Source: Candida dubliniensis CD36
Taxonomy: Eukaryota > Ascomycota > Pichiomycetes > Serinales > Debaryomycetaceae
Length of the DNA: 64,000 nt
Direction: 5' to 3'
Assembly (NCBI RefSeq): GCF_000026945.1
Contig: NC_012867.1
Location: 2,120,501-2,184,500 of the forward strand
Notes under the pieces: model-generated
The model's input: the letters and a program-made list of their open reading frames with translations, nothing else
Told to the model about the DNA's origin: nothing
Database searches by the model: none
Part shown: one piece after another, positions 51,648 through 63,050 of the stretch
How the letters are laid out: each line of letters begins with the position of its first letter
Position numbering within the stretch: position 1 is the stretch's first letter
Translations under genes and position numbers: made by a program

Positions 51648-51986
51648 ATGAAGTTTCAATTTGTCACCGCCTTAGCATTTGTTTCCACCATGGTAGTTGC
51701 TGCTCCAATCAATGATCAACAAGAAGTTGCCGGTGCTATTGCTGCCACTCGTTCCAAACGTGCAGGTGGCTCTACTGGAGCTGAATTACAAGATAATAAC
51801 CAAGCTACTGCTGGTTTATTTGGCGATGGTAACAGTTTTGGTAATCAAGGTCTTGGTGGTTTCCTTGCTGCTACTGTTGACTCACTTACAAAAGCCATTG
51901 CTAGTCCAATTAAAGGAATCTTAGCTCCTGGAGGAAACAGTGGCGCTGGTGGTAACCTTTTGTCTGGCATTTTAGGTGGCTTATAA
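51648..51986 (+). CDS. Small secreted prepro-protein with a Kex2-type site, 112 aa
   Basis: ATG at 51648; a TTG-started extension upstream is a CA-repeat leader. Residues 1-18 are a signal peptide (MKFQFVTALAFVSTMVVA), then a short pro-segment ending TRSKR at residues 34-38, a Kex2-type site. The mature part of 74 residues is Gly/Ala/Ser/Asn-rich with two hydrophobic-amphipathic stretches: a segment around LAATVDSLTKAIASPIKGIL (about 75-94) and GNLLSGILGGL at the C-terminus. No GPI signal is seen. The overall layout parallels the two upstream genes; sequence identity among them is too low for me to align beyond the signal region. Function is unknown. Confidence 0.75.
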   Translation: MKFQFVTALAFVSTMVVAAPINDQQEVAGAIAATRSKRAGGSTGAELQDNNQATAGLFGDGNSFGNQGLGGFLAATVDSLTKAIASPIKGILAPGGNSGAGGNLLSGILGGL

Positions 51987-54900
51987 AGAGATGGTATAAG
52001 TTAATTTAGGTTGTTTTAATATATGTATACCCTTTGATAAATAGATAATCTTATGTTGTTAGCAATTGTTCTGTTGCAATTAGAGAGAAAGAAAGACAAT
52101 TATCATAGAAGTTGTTGATGTACATACCAGAATCAGCTCAGTAAGTAATCCTTAGATTAATTCAAACAAGTAATGTGCTAACATACTAAATGGTTGATAG
52201 ATAGAATATTTCGACAAGAGGTTCCAATATCATAATCAATCGAAGAAAGATTTGAATACTGAAAACACTAAAAAAGCTCTGCTAGACTAAAAAAATTACT
52301 AACTATTAGTACCACTAAAAATAAAATAGATCTGAAATAGTCTGAAAAGGTGATTATCCACGGATACAAGCCCAGAACAGATGTAATCCCTGAAATAAAA
52401 AGGGGAGGCAACAACCTTGTCATGATCATTTTCATCATTCAAAGATTCTGGTATTTTATTAGCGAACATGTAAAGTGAAATTTCTTTTGGCTTGTGGTTT
52501 GTGTTTTCTTCTTTTATGCAAGTTTTGTACTTCACTTGCTCTTGCATAAACCTCAAAAAAGAGACCATTTACGACTTGAGTTATTGAAATGTCTTCTTCT
52601 TCGGTTTACAGTACTCATAACTTATCAGTGTTATCAGTTTAGTTGATATGGATTGAACAGCAGATATTCAAAAATCATGTGCTGGTAATATGAATAGAGG
52701 GGCCCCTTCGTAATATTGATATTGACCAATGCAAAATTATACTTGTGCAAAAGGTAATCCCTTAAAGAAATTTACATCAATAAGTTATTATTAATTTCAT
52801 CTCTGAAAATGAAAATAATTTTGTGGCTGAAAATTTTTCATTCTCGGCATTTCAAGTTTATTTTATTTATAAGTTTGATCCTTATTGGCCAAAAATAAAA
52901 CAACCCAGAACCCAATTTAGTTCCCGAGGATACACTATGCTTCATTTTTCTAAGCCATTTGACCACGTTTGCAGGAGCTTAGTTAGTCAGTTGTTCAATT
53001 GCACCGTTGATATAATTACACAAAACTTAACCAATGTTTTTTTTTACAAATTTCAATTATAGGTACGCAGTAATAATATATATATATATTAGCATGACCA
53101 CTATGGCAGAATTGAATGATGATTGGGTTATTAAATGAAGGCCAAGAAATTGAGATGCTGTTCAAGATAGATAAGATAGAAACAACAAAGAGATTTGCGG
53201 ATTATTTTTTTATGACATAAATTGTTTTGCATCATTTGTGTAGTTTTCTCTTTTGTGTATGTGTGTATCAAAAGATTTAGGATTTAGATATAGCTGATGT
53301 GGGCAATGGTGGTAGTGGTGGGGTCATACCCACTGACAGATGGGCCAAATTCAAGCTGCTAAAAATAAGTTTACTCTCCATAAGCTGCTAATATTTTTGA
53401 TTCCAACAATAGGATTGTCTGGTTGTTAACAAAAAAAAACTGAAACAATTAATCTGACAGATGACTAAAGAACTAACAAAGGTGCAATAACGGTTTTAGA
53501 TAATGTTTAGTCTAAATTTATCTATAGTTTATGCTTCAAAACTAGAATGTCAAATAGCATTATCAAAAAAATGACAGCAAGAACCCTATTGAGACAAACT
53601 TGATTTGGAAGTTGGTTTTCCTCAAAATTTAACCAGATCCAAGTTTTAGATCTAAATTTAACCCAAACCGGAGCCAACCATAAGAATAGCGTGACAATCC
53701 TCCCCATATGTAACAAAAAAGGGTACAAAATCAAAAAAAAAAAATTGCGGTCATGGGGTCGAATAAAATGACAATATAGATCTGGAACTGGTGACAATAC
53801 ATTGAGAGATTGGGTTGTCTGATCAACTTTATGAGATAATAAGACAATAATGACAACCAACAAACGACAATCAAGATAAAACATTTGAAGTATTTTTTAA
53901 TGAAATTATGTGCGACCAATCAAAGTTAAAAAGGTTGAGTCAAGACAACAATTGACAACAACCTCCTATTTGCAATATGGTCACATAGAATACAAAAAAA
54001 TAAAAAAGGAATTCCACAATAACTACACACAGCCAACTAACTGTGAGTAAATTATGAAAGTTTAAACAATAGGAACAATGCACAATTGTCCAACCTTTTT
54101 GTTCCACTTTTAATCTATTCTTTTTGCGAATCTAGATTCACTTTTTTTTTAAGCCATTTGGTAGTAGTACTCGTATAATTAAGAAAAAAAACATATCTTG
54201 ACTCTAAAACTTTACCAAATATACATTTAAGGATATGACTGAAGTATAATTGGAAGCGTTGCATTGGTTTGTATACTATTCAGAGCACCCAACAACAACA
54301 GCTACAGTAGGCACTACCACTACAACAACAACAACAACTGATGACAAAAACCAAAGTAATCTACTAATAAAGTTTAGTGACAAGTGACTATTTTTTTTCC
54401 TATTGTTTTCCATATACGATAATTTAAACTCTTCTTTATTGTACTCTTCCTTCATTGCAAGTGTCGCAGCAAATGGACAATAACAAATGTTGGTGCTAAC
54501 TTTACTGCCAGGCAAATATGATAAGAGAAAAGAATATCTTTATTAATCTTCAAATGTTGGGAATTCTATATTGTGAGAAAAGCAACGAGGTATACGTAGG
54601 GCAGAAATCAAAATCTGCGGGTGCTAGGAATCGCCCTTTATTATTATTATTATTCTCACAAAGCAAAAGGGGGCCGCAAGAAAGTAAAACCAAAGAGAAT
54701 GGAGGGAACGATAGAATGGTGTGCATGTACTGCAGTAGCACCAGTATTGATGGCGGTGGCTATGATGGCTGCAATTAGGGCCCCAATCAATTGACAACTA
54801 TATTCGAAAAAAAAAAAAAAACATCAAAACATTCTAAAGAGTTTCCAACAAGAAGGAAGCAAAGAATTCACTTTCAGAAGAGAAGATGGAGAATAGTAAG

Positions 54901-56149
54901 GCGCCTACATGGTTTATATATCCTTTTTATAGGTTAAGAGAAAGGAATAGAAAAGTTATGACGTAAACGAATGAATAAAAAAAAAAAAGAAAGAAAGAAA
55001 CCTATTTTTGTATTGTGATTTGAATTTTTGTGTATCCTTTGTTTCTAAAATTATTTTATTTTTAAAACTTTATTTCATTTTATTTTTTTTTATAATTTTA
55101 TTTCTTCACTGAAATTCTCACCAAAAATTTAAACATAAACATAAACAACAAATGCACACATACAGACGTACATGTAGTTACTATTATTGGAAGTATTCGT
55201 GAATTGTAGTCCAACAACAGCAGCACTGGAATGATCATAACAAAAGAGGAAAAAGGAAAACTAACAATCAACTGAGGGTAACACAAGTGCAGAAGAGACA
55301 GAGCGAGAGAGAATATATTAATAGTTTTTGCCATACAAAACGAGAGTCAATTGCACAATAAATTTGTTCTGTTGTTGTTGTTGTTGTGTAATATGTGTAA
55401 TAATAATATAAGTGGACTTACATCGTTAAATTACACAACCACCCATTTAACAAATAGCCCAACCAAAATTTGTAATAAACAAAAACATAGAAGAGAAGCA
55501 GTGGTGAAAAAGGAAGCAAGTTACATATACTGTCTAATAATAATAAATTAATAAGGTGTTTAAAATATTCACTGAAAATCCATATATTCTATATATATAT
55601 ATATTTACTTTAAATTCCTTCCCCCTTGTGTTATCTTTTTCTTTTATTCTTTTTATAGCCAACATATAAACCAACCTTAATCAAACAGTTTTCTTTTTCT
55701 TCATTTCATATTCCCGCCTTCCTCCATTCCCCATTATTCAAAATTCACAACCATACCAATTATATCTACGTCACATATTCTTTAACTTCCCGTTTTAAAC
55801 TTGGATTATTTGTGGTATTTTTAATTGTAGCTTCAATTTTCGTGCTTTCAGATTAATTTACACACTTCTATCCGCCATCGCCTTGTTCTTGTTTTGAACC
55901 AATTACATATATAGAGAAGTTGTTTAAACAACAAGCATAATATTTGAATACAAACCACACTATTCAATTATTCCCGGTCTATTGTTATACTTTGAAACCC
56001 TACATTGAACCAACTGACGAGCTGCCACCGACCTACTAAGTGAAAGTGGAAACGAAAAAAAAAAAAAAAAAATATAAAAAATCAACAAAAAACAAAAGAA
56101 CTCTATTTCATACCATTAGCTGTTTGATTGGATTAGGTTTAATTATTCA
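51987..56149. other. 4.2 kb gene-free region upstream of PTP3
   Basis: No supported gene. Several ATG frames (minus 53522-53884, plus 54518-54778, minus 54276-54515) lack recognisable domains. A perfect palindrome AGGGGCCCCT is at 52698-52707, and A-rich and CA/TA simple sequence is common. The stretch near 54600-54780 has a slightly higher GC content. It probably contains the extended promoter and leader of PTP3. Confidence 0.55.
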
Positions 56150-56209
56150 ATGTCATTTACATTCCCTAATAACACATCTAATACCGAATTCAAACTGCAT
56201 CATTCTCAG

Positions 56210-56240
<31 letters not shown>

Positions 56241-59083
56241 AGAAACAACAACACGATCAACAATCAAAAACCCCACCCTCATCGAATTTCGCCAAATCTG
56301 CATCCTCAACCAACAATGAGAATGCAACTACAGGAACCGCCAACAAACCAACCACATCATCTATTAAAAGGCAACAGTTGAAACATAAAACATATAATGA
56401 TTCAATATCATCCCTCACTTCAAATACATCAGATTTGACGATTTGTGAATCATCTTTACTATCAACATCATTTGGATCTAAACCATTCCATAAACCAGCT
56501 AGTTTGTCAACCGATACTTTAGTTGAAGAGAAGCATGTTTCATCTTTACAACCACACCCACCACAATCTTCATCACAAGGAAAGCATGCTTACAATCAAT
56601 CATTAGATTCACATAGATCATTACTTTCACTAGACGAAAATGAAGAAGTGGAAGGCGACGAAAAGAAAAGTGATAAAGCTATACTAGAACAAAGTGAACC
56701 AATGAGTGCAATACCAAAGACCTCACTTCCATTAAACACTGAACATAAATCGTTCGCCTTCTCAACTAATACCACAACACCAGTACCACTGCCAGCACCA
56801 CCAGCTGTAACAGTGGCACCTGCACTGCCAGTAGCAACATCATCGATACCACGTCCTAAACTAGCTACAATTCAATCCTTGCCTCATTTGAAAAAACAAG
56901 TAACTTCACCTTCTTTGTCATTTGATTTATCCTTGAAAAATATCAAGCAAGAACAACAAAAGAAATTAAACTTTATACCCCTGCAAAATTTCAAATTTCA
57001 AATTGAAAAATTGTCCGATAGAATTAAATATCTTCCGTCGATTGAAATGAGTAATCGAGTGGTAAAGTCAAAGAATCTTGTTGTTGATATAAGGCCATTT
57101 GTTGAATATTCAAAGTCACATATCAAAGATAGTATAAACATTTGTTTACCTTCAACATTGTTGAAACGAACCAATTTTTCATTAATCAGATCAATTAATT
57201 CATTACCTGATCTAGAAAAAATTAGATTCACCGATTTCTTGAATGATGTAGATGAAGCATCAGAATCAAGTAGGGGGGATTTAATTGTTTATGATTCAGT
57301 TCCAAATTCATCCAATGTGTTTCATATTTGTAATAAAATTATCAATTGTCCATTATTTATGAGTTCACCAAACAGAAAATTACTTTTAATGGAATCTGAC
57401 TTTAATCAATTTTATGCTTTATTCCCTGAATTATTTGCATCTGGAGTAGAAGATCGTGCTTCTGTCTCAGGTGCAGCTACCGACAATTCTAACCTTGGCA
57501 CATCAGTTAATAATTTCTTAGCTCCGATAATTGTTCCTGGAAACGATCCTAATAATGTTCATGGCAAATTACGATCCAATTCATTAGCCGAAATTTCTCC
57601 GTATCATAAATCAACTCCATTATCATCAAGTTCGATGATGTCATTTGATAAATTATCAGCGGCCACGCCAATATTATCGAGCAATTTCACATTACCGTCA
57701 AAAACTAAAACTTTCAAACTTCGACACAATGAAGAATTGTTAAATAATGATCACTTGTTTTCCAGTCCAGGGACGGCAACAACCTCGCATAGTAATGTCA
57801 ATCCGTTTGAACTTAATAGTGCCCAATTATTCAAATTGAAAAATATACCTAGTGATCATTCAAGAATCCCATTATGGATGAGATCTACTATATTAGATAG
57901 CAATGATACCCCTATGACAAATAAAATTAATCAGGATTTCCATCAACTAGAGAAGTTGGAACAAAAGAGATTATTATCAGCCTTCTCATTAGACAGTGCC
58001 AACTCACAGCACCACCACCAACAACGACAACCACTGCAAAATCACGAAAGGAATAAAAGTAGTGGTCGCTATCAAGGTGATGATGACAAAGAAAATATAT
58101 CTCCAACAAATCAGAATGTGAATGAGGATGAAATAATTCCTAAGATTAGTTGTGGTATTGAGTTTGGTCATAAGAATAGATATAAAGATATCTTTTTGTA
58201 TGACCATTCTCGAGTTGAATTGGGTCATGTAAATAAGACCAATGAAAATGCAAAGGTGCTTGAGTTTGAAAATTATATCAATGCAAGTTTAATTGAACCA
58301 CCAGAAAAATATAACAATAATAATCACATTGAGAATCGGTACATTGCTACTCAAGGTCCATTAGATGAAACCATGGGGGATTTATGGAAATTGGTTATCC
58401 AATCTAAAATCCCGCTTATTATCTCGTTAACTGATTCTATTGAAAATGGGATTATGAAATGTGCACCATTTTGGCAAAGTGGGATATATAAATCTTATAA
58501 GGATACCATTAAAGTTTCATTAATTGAAGAGAATCGATTAGATGAAAGTTTGATTTTACGGAAATTTAATGTTCGTTGTAAGTCATCATCAACATCATCT
58601 GCCAATCCATGTGAATACGATAGTGAATCTCAATTTGATAGTTGTGATGCAATGGAGGTTTGTCAAATTCAATTGTTATCTTGGCCAGATATGGGGACTT
58701 TAACTAATCCCCATGATATTTTGAAAATCATAAAATTAAAACAATCGATTTTGGCCAATGTTCAAAGTACCAGGAAGAAAGCTAGCAAATGTGGCGATGA
58801 TGATCAATTGACAACTTTGGTGCATTGCTCAGCTGGTTGTGGTAGAACAGGGACATTATGTGTCATTGATACAATTATTAATTATATTGAACAGAGTCGT
58901 CGGCAACAACAAAAGCAACAATTACAAAAAGGGATATATAACGATTTTGATAATGATCCGATATTTGAAATTACTAATCATTATCGAAAACTAAGAATAT
59001 CAATGGTTCAAACTTTAAAACAATACTATATGATTTATGAAACCTTATTAGATTACTATTGTAATAACGATGATCAAGAATAA
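56150..59083 (+). CDS. PTP3: Tyrosine phosphatase with rhodanese-like domain (Ptp2/Ptp3 type)
   Basis: 977 residues, ATG at 56150. The N-terminus is low complexity, with His and Gln runs near residues 20-35. A rhodanese/Cdc25-like domain (about 300-430, LVVDIRPFVEYSKSHIKDSI) resembles the MAP-kinase-docking module of Ptp2/Ptp3. The catalytic domain (about 680-970) has ENYINASLIEPPEKY, a TQGPLDETMGDLWKLV segment, WPDMG, and the signature VHCSAGCGRTG with nucleophile Cys893 and Arg899. It likely dephosphorylates Hog1 and other MAP kinases. A Pro-rich stretch of residues ~205-220 is present. The symbol PTP3 rests on remembered gene order; PTP2 is the other candidate. CTG codons occur in the disordered N-terminus. 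Confidence 0.85.
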
Positions 59084-59614
59084 AAGGAATAAAGGTCTGG
59101 GTGAAAAAAAAAAAAAAAAAAAAGGAAACATTACAGGCAAATAGAATTATACAGGATTAGAAATTCTTTTTTATATAATAATAGTAAGAAGAACAACCCT
59201 CTTTTGTCTTGTTGCTGGGCAAATGAATAAAGGGTGTGGTCTATATTGAATGAGAATGAATGAAGCAAATTGAAAATGGACATCTCTTTTTCAGAAAAAG
59301 GTTGTAATAATAACAACCATTCAATCATAAACATTAAGCTCCTCATGTTCAACACAGGATTAAGATAATATACTAACATTCATATTCTTAATTGGATCTA
59401 CAACAATAATTTTATAACACATAATTTGAATGAATACATATACGTATATATACACATATTTAAATACAATTGATGACAAATATAAAACCCATCAACCGAT
59501 TATAATTATCGCGGTTATTTTTCTCGATTTCCCTCTATTGTAAATATACGTCCATCATCATCATCACCATTATTATTAATACAACCATCATAAACTATCA
59601 GTATTTTTCTTTTT
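59084..59614. other. Intergenic between convergent PTP3 and TRX1
   Basis: 531 bp with an A18-19 tract at 59105-59123, likely the PTP3 3' UTR. It has short TAT/ATA runs near the TRX1 end. No gene. Confidence 0.5.
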
Positions 59615-59926
59615 TTAAGCAAGAGAAGCTAAAGCTTGCTTAATAGCAGCTGGATTAGCACCAATGACACGATTAACTTCTTCACCATTTTTGAATAAAA
59701 TCAAAGTTGGCATAGAACTAACATTATATTCTTGAGCTAATGAACCCAATTGATCAACATCAATTTTTAAAAATTTAATATTAGTATATTCACTTTGAAA
59801 TTTATCTAATAATGGAGCAATCATTTTACATGGACCACACCATGTGGCGAAAAAATCAACAATAACTAAATTGTTTTCCTTCAAAAGGGTTTTGAATTCA
59901 TTGACTTCAGTGACAACGTGAACCAT
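59615..59926 (-). CDS. TRX1: Cytoplasmic thioredoxin
   Basis: 103 residues, ATG at 59926-59924. Active site WCGPCK with Cys30 and Cys33, and the cis-Pro motif SMPT in the second half. No targeting sequence, so a cytosolic/nuclear thioredoxin that reduces peroxiredoxins, ribonucleotide reductase and Cap1. Length is that of yeast Trx1/Trx2. Codon bias is strong. Three exact Cap1-type sites lie upstream, so induction by oxidative stress is likely. It is the only thioredoxin fold in the window. Confidence 0.97.
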   Translation of the reverse strand: MVHVVTEVNEFKTLLKENNLVIVDFFATWCGPCKMIAPLLDKFQSEYTNIKFLKIDVDQLGSLAQEYNVSSMPTLILFKNGEEVNRVIGANPAAIKQALASLA

Positions 59927-60148
59927 CTTTGAATAGTATATATATGTTTGGGTATGTTAAATATTAAGTGTTAAATAGAATTGATGTCTATTGTGTTTAA
60001 TAAAACAAGGAATATGAAAAAGAAAAAAAGCAAGAAAAAAAAAAAAAATATTTTTTGTGAATTTAAATTACCAACATTTTGAATCTATATATATATATCC
60101 CTAAATGATGGTGGTAGTGGTGGTTGTGGTTGTTCTTGTTGCGGGTCA

Positions 60149-60155
60149 ATTACTA
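60149..60155 (-). promoter_or_regulatory. Cap1/Yap1-type site 1 upstream of TRX1
   Basis: ATTACTAA at 60148-60155 fits the Cap1 consensus MTTASTAA; core TTACTAA 223 bp upstream of the TRX1 ATG. Confidence 0.55.
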
Positions 60156-60376
60156 ATATCCTTTTTTTTTTCTCTTGCTAGGATTGATGACGTTAAGTGA
60201 TGGGAAATTCCGCGCCGGACGTTTCTCGCCAAGATTGCTGGATTTGTTGGATTGTTGATCGCGGCGGCGGCCGCGGCAGTAGAAGATTCTTGCTGAGAAA
60301 TCAATATTCCATTAATCATCATCATCACCCACCTGTTTATCAATTTCATCATTTAATTCAACAAACATATTACTTA

Positions 60377-60383
60377 TTACTAA
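60377..60383 (-). promoter_or_regulatory. Cap1/Yap1-type site 2 upstream of TRX1
   Basis: ATTACTAA at 60376-60383, the same 8-mer as site 1, 451 bp upstream of the TRX1 ATG. Confidence 0.5.
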
Positions 60384-60536
60384 TCATTGACCACATCATT
60401 TATATCATTCTTCTTTTAAGCATTAGGTAGGTCCATATAATTTGTTACTGCCTCTGTCTCATTCTTTGACTCGAATTAACAAATTCTGTCTAGAACAATC
60501 TATCCTGCATATGATTTATAGACCTCGTTTATTCAA

Positions 60537-60543
60537 TTACTAA
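60537..60543 (-). promoter_or_regulatory. Cap1/Yap1-type site 3 upstream of TRX1
   Basis: ATTACTAA at 60536-60543, the third identical 8-mer, 611 bp upstream of the TRX1 ATG. Confidence 0.45.
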
Positions 60544-60576
60544 TACATTTTTTGGATCTAGGCCGGTTCGTGGTTG

Positions 60577-60584
60577 ATCACGTG
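60577..60584. promoter_or_regulatory. Cbf1-type site ATCACGTG
   Basis: RTCACGTG consensus for Cbf1 at 60577-60584, about 650 bp upstream of TRX1. It is embedded in an imperfect inverted repeat (GGTTCGTG ... CACGTGAACC, 60566-60588). Confidence 0.4.
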
Positions 60585-60992
60585 AACCACCGCAAATCTA
60601 TAAATCATCAAACTGTGGTGATCCTTTCTATATGCTACATTGAATACAGAATATGTGTTTAACATTGGTTGCAAATACACCAATTATTATACCCATCCCC
60701 CTTATTGTCGTACCACTAGCTTTATCTTCTTATTCTTTGAAGAGTATTGCATCATCTGTCTTGCTTAGCTATAACTACTTCATGGCGTTTTTATCAATTC
60801 TATGAGTAGACCACTTTCTAGAAATCCTCTTTCTCAAGTGTGGTCTGTGTCGTATTATTAGTAGCATTTACGATTTACGTATTGTCATGGTAAAGGAGTT
60901 TTTTTTTTTTTTTTTATTTTGCTACTGCACTAAAAAGACGTACTAGCATTTGTATTGATTATCTATATACTCCTTTTTCTATACAACACCTC

Positions 60993-63050
60993 TCAAGTTC
61001 CCTCTAAAGTTAGTTCGCGGGGTAGAGTTCGATATTCAGTCTCCCATGCTACTTTGGCAATACTCTCTGGTAAAATTAAACTTAAAGGATCCAGTTTGTA
61101 CTGCTTGATAATTTGGTTGAATACTCTAATTTTAAAGTTCTGATAATTATCAACCAATTCATCAAAGTTATTAACGGGGTCATTAATGACAACCATTCTT
61201 CTTATAGCATCTTGTTGCTCAAAATGTTTCAATTGTTGCTTCAAATAAACAGTAACAATAAACTCAAGTGTCCTTTTTATCAAATCTTCAAAATCAGAAT
61301 TAGTCACTTCTAAAATACTGGATAAATCAGGTAACAAAACTGGTGGTTCTTGATTAATACTAACATCACCAACTTTCTGGGTTAATTTAATCCCAATTGG
61401 ATCAATTCCATTAATATAATCATAATGCTCTTCTTGATATAAAAACATATTCACCAATTCCTCTCCATTAATATTAGTGTCGTATTCTTCAGGTATATTG
61501 TTATATTTAATGAAATGAGGCAACAACACATCCAACCAATTCTGATTATAAGATATTTCAGGAATAAACAATAATGGCAAATTGTTGGAAAAAAAATTGA
61601 TATAAACTCTCATATTTGATTCATCATTGTTGTTGTTTACATTCTCATTATTATTATACTTGATAACAAATTGAATCTGGGGTAAGATTCTCAACCATTT
61701 ACACATTAATTCACTATTAGGAATGTAACGATTCAAATTGTTTAATTTCATTTCAAATAATTGGATGTTATCATTTTCGTTAAAATTGGCATTGGAACCG
61801 ATACTATTGTTGAGAATTTGAGGAACAAATCCATAAGTGTATAAAAATTCCTTGATATTATCTTCAGGATCATAACTAATGGTGACTTCAAATTTATCGT
61901 TCATATTCATTTGCACATTGGATTTCAATTTTAATACAATATCATTAGTTCGTCTATCAATATCAAAATAAGAATTGTTATTATGATTATGATTGACAAA
62001 ATCCAAAATCGGAACCAAGGAAATATCAATTACATAATCATCAGTATTATCAATATGGTCGTTTTCATTGGGTTCCAACCTGGCATGTTTTTTCTCTTTA
62101 GAATGAATCGAAAGTTCTTGCAACCCGCCAGTTACAATGTTTTCCAATGATTCGCCTCCAGTTTCATTCACTTCCAATTTTTTGATAAGCGGTCCATTAA
62201 TTTCATTAGTCTTGTTATGAACAGCACGAGGGATTTCAAGAATTCTTGATCTAATAGCTTGAAAGATTTGAAAATATGATTCAAACGATAACAACTCCTC
62301 AATATCAAAAGCTAGTTCATCACGATACAAAATTTTCAATTGCTCAATTAGTGATTCGTATTCAAGTTTGATTTTTTCGCTCATTTCACAGTAGGTGTTA
62401 ATGAACTCATCGTCAATATCCTTATGGTTGTTGTTGTATTTGTTGTGGAAATGTGGCCCAGGGTATTGTATTGTTGAAGTTTCACTTAAAATATTCAAAT
62501 AGGTATCCAATTTAACGACTGGCGATTCCTGATAATATGGCAATTTATGCAACAATCTTTTCCGTAAATTTTGAATTGTTTTAAATGCAAGAAAATAGGT
62601 GATTAAAATATGGGTCTCAGTTGTGGGTTCCATGCAGTTCAAAAAATTAATAATTAATTCTGATTCTTTAATTGGCGGAAGACCAGTAATAGCATTGGTT
62701 ATTAATTGATCTCGAAGCTTTAGTTCCTCTAATAGTCTAATTAATGTAATAATAGTATATGCTGATCCTCTAGGAATACGCAATAATTCAATATCAACTA
62801 CTGATTGAAAACGTTGTCCGCTATGGTCGTAACCAGTGTTACTAGTTACAATTGTACCTTGAGGGATGGATGTGCCTCCATTTCCACCACCGGGGTTGAA
62901 AAACAATCCGATCCCACCCAACAGACTATTGCCTATGGTAATATTGGGATGAAATAGTATGCCACTATTTCTGATATAATTGAGTAAATCGATATTGTTG
63001 TCAATCCCAGGGACATGAAGTGTGGAGGGAATTAATGATTGTTGGAACAT
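60993..63050 (-). CDS. CTM1: Cytochrome c lysine methyltransferase (SET domain, Ctm1 type)
   Basis: 685 residues, ATG at 63050-63048. The start (NSGILFHPNITIGNSLLGGIGLFFNP) is the SET-N region of Rubisco-methyltransferase-like SET proteins, with GGIGLF being the SAM loop. SFESYFQIFQAIRSRI and the SLVPILDFVNHNHNNNSYFDID block (Pro-x2-Asp-x2-Asn-His) mark the SET catalytic core, where the Asn-His pair contacts SAM. The remainder is helical, as in the substrate-binding C-terminal domain. Ctm1 trimethylates cytochrome c in the cytosol before import. It is longer than yeast Ctm1 (about 585) through Asn-rich inserts. The family could also include other SET enzymes; gene order supports CTM1. Confidence 0.8.
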   Translation of the reverse strand: MFQQSLIPSTLHVPGIDNNIDLLNYIRNSGILFHPNITIGNSLLGGIGLFFNPGGGNGGTSIPQGTIVTSNTGYDHSGQRFQSVVDIELLRIPRGSAYTIITLIRLLEELKLRDQLITNAITGLPPIKESELIINFLNCMEPTTETHILITYFLAFKTIQNLRKRLLHKLPYYQESPVVKLDTYLNILSETSTIQYPGPHFHNKYNNNHKDIDDEFINTYCEMSEKIKLEYESLIEQLKILYRDELAFDIEELLSFESYFQIFQAIRSRILEIPRAVHNKTNEINGPLIKKLEVNETGGESLENIVTGGLQELSIHSKEKKHARLEPNENDHIDNTDDYVIDISLVPILDFVNHNHNNNSYFDIDRRTNDIVLKLKSNVQMNMNDKFEVTISYDPEDNIKEFLYTYGFVPQILNNSIGSNANFNENDNIQLFEMKLNNLNRYIPNSELMCKWLRILPQIQFVIKYNNNENVNNNNDESNMRVYINFFSNNLPLLFIPEISYNQNWLDVLLPHFIKYNNIPEEYDTNINGEELVNMFLYQEEHYDYINGIDPIGIKLTQKVGDVSINQEPPVLLPDLSSILEVTNSDFEDLIKRTLEFIVTVYLKQQLKHFEQQDAIRRMVVINDPVNNFDELVDNYQNFKIRVFNQIIKQYKLDPLSLILPESIAKVAWETEYRTLPRELTLEGT

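Larger units (their letters stand above)
59927..60992. other. 1.1 kb intergenic upstream of TRX1, downstream of CTM1
   Basis: Contains the three TTACTAA sites, a Cbf1-type site, and an unusually GC-rich patch at 60210-60282 with overlapping GGCGGC cores (Ume6-type) and a GCGGCCGC palindrome at 60267-60274. A 68-residue minus-strand ATG frame (60352-60146) with an Ala6 run crosses the patch; I do not count it as a gene. A T18 tract lies near 60899-60916. Confidence 0.55.

Noticed and set aside
52698..52707. Perfect palindrome AGGGGCCCCT
   Set aside because: Two stress-element cores back to back could be a site, but it is short, single and far from any gene.
53522..53884. 120-residue hydrophobic minus-strand ATG frame
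   Set aside because: Codon use and composition look random (AT-driven Phe/Leu/Ile) and no family pattern is visible; a genuine gene cannot be excluded without expression data.
54518..54778. 86-residue plus-strand ATG frame in a slightly GC-richer patch
   Set aside because: No domain or signal, and overlapping frames on the other strand are equally open.
60146..60352. 68-residue minus-strand frame upstream of TRX1 with an Ala6 run
   Set aside because: The Ala run comes from the GGCGGC patch; there is no other coding sign, so I treat the patch as regulatory.
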